Shown here piece after piece: positions 55,383-62,787 of a stretch of DNA of 64,000 bases. Origin of the DNA: Nostoc carneum NIES-2107 (GTDB lineage Bacteria; Cyanobacteriota; Cyanobacteriia; Cyanobacteriales; Nostocaceae); assembly GCA_002368155.1 (NCBI GenBank), contig AP018180.1, positions 558,001 through 622,000 on the forward strand, read 5' to 3'. Made by a program: the position numbers and the translations under genes. Within the stretch, counting starts at the first letter, position 1; every line of letters begins with the position of its first letter. The notes beneath the pieces are model-generated. The model saw nothing but the letters and a program-made list of their open reading frames with translations. It was not told where the DNA came from and ran no database searches.

Positions 55383-56843
55383 TTACTCATCTCTTTGTTG
55401 CGGGAAGAAGATGTTATATAGCCAAACTCCCCCTACTCCAGTGAGACACATACCGATAAATTTATTCATAAATGTATCACCACTGTCACTATAGCTAGTA
55501 CTGCTGCTACTGCTACTACCGCTACTAGAAGAGAAACCTTTAGCAAATACTGAATCAGGTGCAACTAAATTTGCCATTAATAACGTTACCGATAGCATGG
55601 CGATTAACTCCACAGTTTGCGGATGTAGATTTGCTAATGCTTGATTATTACTAACTTTGTCAGCTAATTTTTTCAAATCTTGGGCAATTTGTGGTGGTAA
55701 ATCTTGCGCTCTGGCTAACAAACTCTGCAATAATTGCTTAATATCTATTTCTGCGAGTAATTCTCTGAGATGTGCTAGCCATGCTGATGTCATATTTTGG
55801 CTATGGTAGCGATGACGCACAGGTAAATACCGATTCATATCTGCTAACTTATCCTGCGTTTCTGGCAAAGCATAGATATTTTCTATCCAAAATTTAGCTA
55901 CTGATGCTAAATCGAGTAAATCACCTTCTCCAATTGCGGCTTTTCCTATCTCTTCAATATCTAAAAAATCAATGCTAGCGTCAGATTCTGAGTTTAAATT
56001 CTCTAGCTGCGTTGGCGCATTCAGCAGATAATAAAACAGTTGCGGACTCTCCAGCGTATGAATCATAACTCCATGCCGAGACTCTGCGATCGCACTCTCA
56101 AAAATAAAGGCTGGGAGTAGTTGACTAGGTGTTAAGGAATGTAACTCTTCGGGAAAATAGAGAATTTCGATTTCATAGCGGGTAATTATCTGCGGCGATG
56201 CTAAAAAGAAACCCCAATTACCGTAACCATGATGAGAAAATGAAGGAATAGCTAGCTGTAAAGGTTTGACTGTGAAATCTGCTGCTAACAGCGTTTGATA
56301 TAAACACCAAAAACCGATTGTTCTATTTTGGGGAGAAACGCCGTTGGTGCAAATTACGCCATTGGGAATTAGTACGCGATTCAGCTTTTGGAACCATTCA
56401 CGACTATATATATTCGTGTCTTCTACAGCATGGGGATAGGTAAAATCGCAAATGATGACATGATAATAATCATTTGGCTGTTGGGAAACAAAGTCAAATG
56501 CATCTTGAGTATAGACAGTAACTTTTTCTGATTCTAAACTGCCTAAGTTATAAGGTTTAAAGACAGTGTTAGCTAGTTGTAAAACTTCTGGGTTGTAATC
56601 AACTAAATCAATCTCGCTAACTTGGGAAAAGCGTAATATATCTCTCACCGCTAAACCATCACCACCCCCACAAACCAACACTCGTAAATCTGTCTGCGGA
56701 AATCTTTTAATTGCTAAAGCGATAGCCGGAATTACTAAATACTCATGATATATTGCTTCATCTGCCGTATCAAACTGCAAATCTCCGTTGATGTAGAAAG
56801 CAATACCATCATCATGCTGTTCAATAAATAAAGAATTAGGCAT
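55383..56843 (-). CDS. Spermidine-synthase-like aminopropyltransferase with C-terminal membrane anchor
   Basis: 486 residues from ATG 56843 (AAGCGGGAA before it; an in-frame TTG lies at 56858). The N-terminal half is an aminopropyltransferase: IYHEYLV, VLVCGGGDGLAVRDIL (SAM-type glycine motif), VDYNPEV, and CDFTYPHAVEDTNIYS in the place of the usual catalytic loop. The following ~200 residues are helical. Near the C-terminus, hydrophobic LSVTLLMANLVAP, a Ser-rich stretch and FIGMCLTGVGGVWLYNIFF suggest membrane attachment. It would transfer an aminopropyl group near the membrane. Confidence 0.9.
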   Translation of the reverse strand: MPNSLFIEQHDDGIAFYINGDLQFDTADEAIYHEYLVIPAIALAIKRFPQTDLRVLVCGGGDGLAVRDILRFSQVSEIDLVDYNPEVLQLANTVFKPYNLGSLESEKVTVYTQDAFDFVSQQPNDYYHVIICDFTYPHAVEDTNIYSREWFQKLNRVLIPNGVICTNGVSPQNRTIGFWCLYQTLLAADFTVKPLQLAIPSFSHHGYGNWGFFLASPQIITRYEIEILYFPEELHSLTPSQLLPAFIFESAIAESRHGVMIHTLESPQLFYYLLNAPTQLENLNSESDASIDFLDIEEIGKAAIGEGDLLDLASVAKFWIENIYALPETQDKLADMNRYLPVRHRYHSQNMTSAWLAHLRELLAEIDIKQLLQSLLARAQDLPPQIAQDLKKLADKVSNNQALANLHPQTVELIAMLSVTLLMANLVAPDSVFAKGFSSSSGSSSSSSTSYSDSGDTFMNKFIGMCLTGVGGVWLYNIFFPQQRDE

Positions 56844-56850
56844 TTCCCGC

Positions 56851-57495
56851 TTATCCAAATATCATCATACAAATTCCTACTAGCAATAGCACAGCAGCAA
56901 ATACAGCTTGCACAGATTTGACAATAATCTCTCCCACATCAACCTGATTTGCATTTGCTGATTTTTGGATTGACGAAAATTCGTCAGGACGGACTATTTT
57001 GGTGGAATAAATATCTAATTGATGATAAGGAAAAGCCTCAATAGCTAAATTCATTTGATGTTCTTCGTCCCAATAATCCCAGGTAATGCGAGATTTTATC
57101 TCGCCTTCTGTCTGATAGTCTCCCTCTGTGCGTGACTCAAAGTAATAACGCTTATAAAAGAGTTGCAATTCTGGATATGGTTCCCCTTGAGATTGCATAT
57201 CCTCCCACAATCTAGGTACGATATTTTCTTCGGAATCTGGTAACAACAGCCGCGGATTTTGCAATGGGTTAGCCAAATACCAAGTAACAGCATGAGGCTT
57301 GTTGTTTGGATCAAATTCTCGTAATAAGTAATATTCTGAACCCTTCTTAGAAGTCAGCAACCACTCATCCGTTAAATACCCCTGCGGATCTTGATATGTG
57401 CTGTAGTCTTCTATCTGCCAAGTTACACCATGATATCTAACGCGATCGCCTGGGCGCAACTCTTGCAATTGTGTTTGAGTAACAATAGCCACCAT
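56851..57495 (-). CDS. DUF4178 protein
   Basis: 214 residues. The first ~185 form the beta-rich DUF4178 domain (LRPGDRVRYHGVTWQIEDY; SEYYLLREFD), and the C-terminus is one TM helix (VFAAVLLLVGICMMIFG). First gene of the minus-strand operon, seven bases before the aminopropyltransferase ATG. DUF4178 is a recurring partner of SpeD, DUF350 and aminopropyltransferase genes in bacteria; function unknown. Confidence 0.9.
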   Translation of the reverse strand: MVAIVTQTQLQELRPGDRVRYHGVTWQIEDYSTYQDPQGYLTDEWLLTSKKGSEYYLLREFDPNNKPHAVTWYLANPLQNPRLLLPDSEENIVPRLWEDMQSQGEPYPELQLFYKRYYFESRTEGDYQTEGEIKSRITWDYWDEEHQMNLAIEAFPYHQLDIYSTKIVRPDEFSSIQKSANANQVDVGEIIVKSVQAVFAAVLLLVGICMMIFG

Positions 57496-57811
57496 ACAAT
57501 CTAAGATATTAAGTAAATTTAAGCGTTTTAGGTCAGTAAACTGGTAAAAGATGCTTACTTACCCATACGCTTTTATACTATTGCATCTTTGTATGGTTTG
57601 CACAATAGATGTTAGTTTCAAAGGCGATTAACCGCCGATACATCCTGATGTAAGGCGATAAGAGAGATTGTTAATTTATGTTTGTTGCGGTGCGTTAGGC
57701 TAAAGCCATAACACAACCTACGTTTCTATAAATAAATGAAGGGAATTGTGACCATTTTCCGGTTTCTTTCTTTTTACTTTTTACTTTTTACTTTTGCCTT
57801 GTTTAGTCAGG
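57496..57811. other. Intergenic region upstream of DUF4178 operon
   Basis: 316 bases containing the operon promoter and, near 57769-57795, a CTTTTTA heptamer repeat. No gene seen. Confidence 0.4.
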
Positions 57812-58357
57812 TTAATTCATTAGGTAAAAGCAGAGAATTTCGACAACTTTGCCATTCTTAAATGTAAAATTTAAACCGCCAGGGCTAGGGTTTTCGATGC
57901 TGTAACTTACTCTAGAAAGATTATCTTCTTGATAAATCTCCGCTTTACCATAGGTTCTCGTAACTTTTGATTGCCCATCGCCAACTTTTACGCCATCAAT
58001 AGTGGCATATTTATTACTGGTAACTTTGATTTGATAAACGCTAAATTTACCTGGTGTAGAACCCTCATCTAAATCAACTGTAATCCCAGGGTATTTGAGA
58101 GTCCGAATTCTGCCGATAGCAGGACTATCACTATTTTCTACTTTTACAGGTTTACCTAATATCTTCCTAACTTGTATTTCACGCATAGAAAGTTTAATAC
58201 CACCAATCCCCAACTGTTCCTCAGTTAATGCTGTCGATTGCTGAGAATTTTGAGCAATTTGATACCCAGTAGTAGTGGTAGCAATTACTTGACTATGGTT
58301 GTAGTTAATTACAGGAATAAAAGCAAGAGCGATCGCAAAAGAAATAGCTTTTAACAT
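57812..58357 (-). CDS. Secreted hypothetical protein with BamE/SmpA-like pattern
   Basis: 181 residues. Signal peptide about 1-25 (MLKAISFAIALAFIPVINY). The mature part has GIKLSMREIQVRKILGKPVK and GVKVGDGQSKVTRTYGKAEI, two copies of a G-(L/V)-x3-(E/Q)-x(3)-(I/V)-x(3)-GKP/GKA motif similar to SmpA/OmlA (BamE-fold) domains. Probably periplasmic; it lacks a lipobox Cys. Function unknown. Confidence 0.7.
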   Translation of the reverse strand: MLKAISFAIALAFIPVINYNHSQVIATTTTGYQIAQNSQQSTALTEEQLGIGGIKLSMREIQVRKILGKPVKVENSDSPAIGRIRTLKYPGITVDLDEGSTPGKFSVYQIKVTSNKYATIDGVKVGDGQSKVTRTYGKAEIYQEDNLSRVSYSIENPSPGGLNFTFKNGKVVEILCFYLMN

Positions 58358-58386
58358 ATATAGTTCCTTAATAGTGCTGAGTCATA

Positions 58387-58440
58387 GAGACGCGATGAAC
58401 TCCCGACACGGATAGATAGACGCGATGAATCGCGTCTCTA
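58387..58440. repeat. GACGCGATGAATCGCGTCTC palindrome with degenerate copy
   Basis: A degenerate half copy at 58387-58400 and a full palindrome at 58418-58440 between two divergent genes. Confidence 0.8.
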
Positions 58441-58580
58441 CAAGAATGATGATTTCTCCCCTGCTCCCTGCTCCCTACCCCCTTGCTTCTTCCCCCCTAT
58501 ATTTCCTGGTAAAAATTAAGTTACATTGATTAACCCAGTTTGCAGTAAAATTGTTCCTTTAGAGAGAGGAGGGCAAGATA

Positions 58581-59933
58581 GTGACGCGTGTCATCATTGT
58601 ACGCCACGGCCAAAGTATGTATAACACTGAGCGGCGTATCCAAGGGCGCACTGATGCGTCTCTATTGACAGAAAAAGGTCAAACCGATGCCGGCAAATTA
58701 GGCAAGGCCCTCAGTAATATTTTATTCCATGCAATATATAGCAGTCCATTACAGAGAGCAAAGCAAACAGCAGAGATTATTCAACGTGAGTTGACAAATC
58801 CAACTAGCAAGTCTGCTGTCTGCCAAGCTTCTGATAAATTGCTGGAGATTGACCTGCCTTTATGGGAGAGAATGCTCACCTCTGAAGTGAAGCAACAGTT
58901 CGCTGAAGATTACCAAACTTGGCATGAACGTCCCCATGAATTGCGGATGTTAGTGGAAAGTGCAGAGGGAACCAAAGAACATTTTCCGGTTCTGTCTTTA
59001 TACGAGCAAGCACGGCAGTTTTGGCAAGAAACTTTACCTCATCATCAAGGTGAAACCATCTTGATTGTGGGACATAACGGCATTAATCGCGCTTTAATTA
59101 GCACGGCGTTAGGAATTCCCGCTAGCCGCTACCATTCCATACAGCAATCTAACTGTGGCATTACAGTATTAAATTTTGCTGGCGGTTTGGGCGACTCTGT
59201 ACAGTTAGAATCTTTAAATCAGACACAACATACAGGGGAAACTCTGCCTTCATTGCGTCCTGGACATCAAGGTGTCAGATTACTACTCATACGTCATGGA
59301 GAAACCGAGTGGAATCGCCAAACTAAATTCCAAGGACAAATAGACGTTCCCCTCAACGACAACGGTAGAAGCCAGGCGCAGAAAGCTGGTGAATTTCTCA
59401 AAGATGTGGAACTAGATTTTGCTGTCAGCAGTCCAATGGCGCGTCCCAAAGAAACAGCAGAACTGATATTGCAGCACCATCCTAGCGTAAAGCTGGAATA
59501 CCAAGATGGTTTAAGGGAAATCAGCCACGGACTCTGGGAAGGTAAATTAGAAGTAGAAATAGAACAAGAGTTTCCCGGAGAATTAGAACGCTGGCGCACA
59601 GAACCAGCACAAGTACAAATGCCAGAAGGAGAAAATTTACAGCAAGTTTGGGAACGTAGCGTTGCAGCTTGGCGCTTAATTGTACAAGCTGCATCACAAA
59701 GTAATCTCAAAACTGGCATCGTTGTGGCTCACGATGCTACTAATAAAACTTTACTATGTCATATTCTGGGTTTACCATCAGATAACTTCTGGAATTTCCG
59801 CCAGGGTAACGGCGCAGTTAGCGTTATCGATTACCCAGCTGGGCCAGATGGCTTACCAGTGCTGCAAGCCATGAATATCACCACTCACTTAGGTGGCGGT
59901 GTATTTGATAAAACAGCAGCTGGAGCATTGTAG
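58581..59933 (+). CDS. Double-domain histidine phosphatase (phosphoglycerate mutase-like)
   Basis: 450 residues from GTG 58581. Two complete histidine phosphatase domains: RHGQSMYNTERRIQGRTD (about 8-25) with the second His in VGHNGINRA, and RHGETEWNRQTKFQGQIDVP (about 239-258) with AHDATNKTLL. Each carries its own acid (LLEIDLPLWE; LREISHGLWEGKLE). Such tandem enzymes in cyanobacteria are soluble phosphatases; in some, phosphoserine is the substrate. Both active sites appear intact. Confidence 0.9.
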   Translation: MTRVIIVRHGQSMYNTERRIQGRTDASLLTEKGQTDAGKLGKALSNILFHAIYSSPLQRAKQTAEIIQRELTNPTSKSAVCQASDKLLEIDLPLWERMLTSEVKQQFAEDYQTWHERPHELRMLVESAEGTKEHFPVLSLYEQARQFWQETLPHHQGETILIVGHNGINRALISTALGIPASRYHSIQQSNCGITVLNFAGGLGDSVQLESLNQTQHTGETLPSLRPGHQGVRLLLIRHGETEWNRQTKFQGQIDVPLNDNGRSQAQKAGEFLKDVELDFAVSSPMARPKETAELILQHHPSVKLEYQDGLREISHGLWEGKLEVEIEQEFPGELERWRTEPAQVQMPEGENLQQVWERSVAAWRLIVQAASQSNLKTGIVVAHDATNKTLLCHILGLPSDNFWNFRQGNGAVSVIDYPAGPDGLPVLQAMNITTHLGGGVFDKTAAGAL

Positions 59934-60038
59934 AGGTCAGTGTTAAGCTGTCGGTCAACTGAAGGCTGAAGTATAAAGTATGAAGGATGAAATTACTCGA
60001 CTGATTGAGGGATGGGATTTGAAGTGATCTCCATTCTC

Positions 60039-60137
60039 ATACCAATTCAAATAATGTTGGCGACACATCCATATATTCTAGAGGGCACGGCAGTGCCATG
60101 CCCCTACATCTGTCGCCTTCTTTTTTCAAATTGGTAT
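60039..60137. repeat. MITE-like element, copy 4 (best ends)
   Basis: ATACCAATTCAAATAATG at the left and, inverted, ATACCAATTTGAAAAAAG at the right; inner GGGCACGGCAGTGCCATGCCC hairpin; 99 bp in all. Confidence 0.85.
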
Positions 60138-60236
60138 CATTCAACTTATCTTTATTCTTCATCCTTTGTTCTGTCAACAGATAGATCACAATAGACTCAC
60201 AGTTAAAACACTGATAAGTAATCGCTAAAAGCTCAC

Positions 60237-61505
60237 ATGACAACTGAATTGCTACAACAAGTACGGGTAATTGACCCGGTTTCTGGAACAGACCAACTAG
60301 CTGATGTGCTAATAGCTGATGGTTACATCCAAGCGATCGCAGCACACATTACCGATGTTAGTTCTGATACTCAAATCAAAGATTGTCGGGGATTAGTTCT
60401 AGGGCCAGGGTTAGTGGATTTGTACAGCCACTCTGGTGAACCAGGGTTTGAAGAAAGGGAAACCATCTCATCTCTGCTGCAAGCGGCGGCAGCTGGTGGT
60501 TTTACCAGAATCAGCATCTTACCCAATACCTCCCCCGTGATTGATAACCCGGCTGTTGTGGCACAGTTGCAAAAAGGCAGAGGAGCAGAGGAAGCTGCTG
60601 CTACACCCCAGCTGCAAGTATGGGGTGCAATTACTTTAGATTTAGCAGGGAAGCAATTAACAGAATTAGCCGATTTAGCGGCGGCGGGGGTTGTTGGCTT
60701 TACCGACGCTGTCCCCAGGGAAAATTTAGGACTAGTGCGGCGGGTGTTAGAATATCTGCTGCCTATAGGTAAACCGATAGCTTTTTGGCCTTGTGACCAA
60801 CAATTAACAGCTAATGGGGTGATGCGAGAAGGGCCAGACGCAATTCGTCTGGGTTTACCGCCCATACCCGCCAGTGCAGAAACCAGTGCGATCGCATCTC
60901 TATTAGAATTAGTCGCCGCCACAGGCAATTCCCACGTGCATATTATGCGTGTTTCTACGGCACGTAGTGTAGATTTAATTGCATCAGCCAAGGCATCTGG
61001 TTTACCCATCACCGCCAGCACTACTTGGATGCATTTGTTACTAGATACCAAATCAGTCAAAAGCTATCACACCAGCTTGCATTTAGACCCACCCCTGGGT
61101 AATCCCAGCGATGTGAAAGCGTTACGGGAAGGGGTACGTACCGGAATCATCGATGCGATCGCCATTGAACACGCACCCTTCACCTACGAAGAAAAAGTCC
61201 AAGCCTTTGCCGAAGCACCTCCAGGCGCAATTGGTTACGAGTTAGCATTACCTTTGTTATGGCAACATCTCGTAGACACTGGCGAATTTACCGCCTTAGA
61301 ATTATGGCGTGCTTTGAGTACCAGGTCAGCCGAATGTTTGCGAGACAAACTGACTGCGATCGCACCTGATCAAAAAGCCGAATTAACTTTATTTGACCCT
61401 CAGCAAAACTGGAAAGTCGAGAGTAAAAATCTGCACACCCTGTCTCGTAACACACCTTGGCTAGGGCAACAATTGCAAGGTCGTGTTGTGCAGATTTGGT
61501 GTTAG
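60237..61505 (+). CDS. Dihydroorotase-like amidohydrolase with altered metal site
   Basis: 422 residues of the dihydroorotase/amidohydrolase fold: opening VRVIDPVSGTDQLADVLIADG, then GLVLGPGLVDLYSHSGEPGFE. Normal dihydroorotases have DxHxHxREPG; here the first metal His is Tyr and the Arg is Gly. The later TDHAPH motif reads IEHAPF, so the catalytic Asp is Glu. The fold is kept but the standard metal centre is not. It may be a non-catalytic PyrC-like subunit (as seen with some ATCase complexes) or a different enzyme. Confidence 0.85.
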   Translation: MTTELLQQVRVIDPVSGTDQLADVLIADGYIQAIAAHITDVSSDTQIKDCRGLVLGPGLVDLYSHSGEPGFEERETISSLLQAAAAGGFTRISILPNTSPVIDNPAVVAQLQKGRGAEEAAATPQLQVWGAITLDLAGKQLTELADLAAAGVVGFTDAVPRENLGLVRRVLEYLLPIGKPIAFWPCDQQLTANGVMREGPDAIRLGLPPIPASAETSAIASLLELVAATGNSHVHIMRVSTARSVDLIASAKASGLPITASTTWMHLLLDTKSVKSYHTSLHLDPPLGNPSDVKALREGVRTGIIDAIAIEHAPFTYEEKVQAFAEAPPGAIGYELALPLLWQHLVDTGEFTALELWRALSTRSAECLRDKLTAIAPDQKAELTLFDPQQNWKVESKNLHTLSRNTPWLGQQLQGRVVQIWC

Positions 61506-61514
61506 GATTTGCAA

Positions 61515-61898
61515 TCAACTATCAACATTGATTTTTTCTGCAAAACTTTTTAACCTGTTGATAGTGCTTTTGTGAATGCGATCGCTTTTCAGCACACCAC
61601 CAGCCATGACATATTCGGCACTCTCTTTTCCGTATCTACCCGCAACCGACAACAACATATTTTCACACACAACATTCAAGCGTTTTTCTAGCTGCTCAAT
61701 ATCAATTCTGGAAGCCTGAACCACAGCCAAAGCAGTGTGATAAGTATTAAGTTGAGTACGTAATTCCGCAATTTGTTGCCGCAGATTTTGCAAGCTGTTA
61801 GAATTGCCAAAATCCAGATTTGGATCGATAGCTTGCAGTCCAGAAGCTCTCTGTTGAGCCTTTTCTAGAATACGAGATAAACGTTTTGGGCGAGGCAT
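61515..61898 (-). CDS. Conserved cyanobacterial coiled-coil protein
   Basis: 127 residues from ATG 61898 (MPRPKRLSRILEKAQQRASG). A basic N-terminus is followed by a Gln/Leu-rich coiled coil (about 35-75) and a helical C-terminus. The MPRPKRLSRIL...IDPNLDFGN opening is, as I recall, a recurrent cyanobacterial family without known function. Convergent with the dihydroorotase-like gene. Confidence 0.7.
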   Translation of the reverse strand: MPRPKRLSRILEKAQQRASGLQAIDPNLDFGNSNSLQNLRQQIAELRTQLNTYHTALAVVQASRIDIEQLEKRLNVVCENMLLSVAGRYGKESAEYVMAGGVLKSDRIHKSTINRLKSFAEKINVDS

Positions 61899-62092
61899 AG
61901 ATGTACTCTGAATGAATGTTGTACTGTCATCTTGTCTCAAAAAAGCTGTATTTTGGTTCAGGGAATATCACAAATATTGAGCTTTTTTTAACCAAATGTT
62001 GGGATAAAAGTCTGTAATTATCCTTAACTTATCGCCATCTGCCCTTGCTGTTCCTCAACCGATAGTCAGCAAAGTGCAATTTTTCATCACCC

Positions 62093-62320
62093 ATAAACAA
62101 CCTTAACTACTTGGTCACCAAACAGTTAAGGTTCTCTATGGATGAGGTAGCGTTGATAAACAACCTTAACCCCTTGGTCATCAAACAGTTAAGGTTCTCT
62201 ATGGATGAGGTAGCGTTGATAAACAACCTTAACCCCTTGGTCGTCAAATAGTTAAGGTTCTCTATGGATGAGGTAGGGTTCATAAGCAACCTTAACTCCT
62301 TGGTCACCAATGAGTTAACA
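62093..62320. repeat. 63-bp tandem repeat, nearly four copies
   Basis: Units start at 62093, 62156, 62219 and 62282. Each holds an inverted repeat AACCTTAAC...GTTAAGGTT with about 16 bases between arms, then TCTCTATGGATGAGGTAGCG. The minus-strand frame 62107-62346 would be a 21-residue repeat peptide. Confidence 0.93.
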
Positions 62321-62349
62321 GCAGCATCCAGGCAATTAAACCACATATC

Positions 62350-62415
62350 CTCGAGGGTTTGGCATTGCCCTCCCTCTAGAATTGATGTGTCGCCAACATT
62401 ATTTGAATTGGTATT
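62350..62415. repeat. MITE-like element, copy 5 (partial)
   Basis: Inverted relative to copy 4: TGATGTGTCGCCAACATTATTTGAATTGGTAT at its right end, with a shortened GGCATTGCC core and a missing left end. Confidence 0.7.
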
Positions 62416-62787
62416 AAATGCGTAGGTTGGCGAGCCAGTGCGTTGCGGAAGACAGTTGCACAGGAAGGTTTCCCCAACTCACTGATTGCGCGCTACCCAG
62501 CAGAAAGACTCTGCCTATATTCCGCTTCACTTCATTCCCAATGACAAATGACCAATGACAAATGCAAAACTGCATAACCCCTCAACCCTCAGAGATATAT
62601 GTAATTGCAACGCTCAAGAACTCAGCTCCAACAGCGTCAGCAGATTCTTATGTTCAAACGACTTTCATTCAAGCTTCAAAGAGTACCAGTCAAAATAAGG
62701 TTAAAACCTGCCATACTAACTCAAACAGCCAAAAACCACCTTTGCCGCTTCAAAATTACGAATTACACCTTCCCCAAGCATAACCCT

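Noticed and set aside
59294-59719. Minus-strand 141-codon open frame
   Set aside because: It is opposite the second histidine phosphatase domain, whose motifs are complete.
60371-61060. Minus-strand 229-codon open frame
   Set aside because: It is the antisense shadow of the dihydroorotase-like gene; it has no domain pattern.
62093-62320. Possible CRISPR array
   Set aside because: The whole 63-bp unit is repeated, including what would be spacers, and no cas genes are nearby.
62562-62783. Plus-strand 73-codon open frame before the TPR gene
   Set aside because: Low-complexity Ser/Thr/Gln product starting in a repeat-derived sequence; no ribosome-binding site or family pattern.
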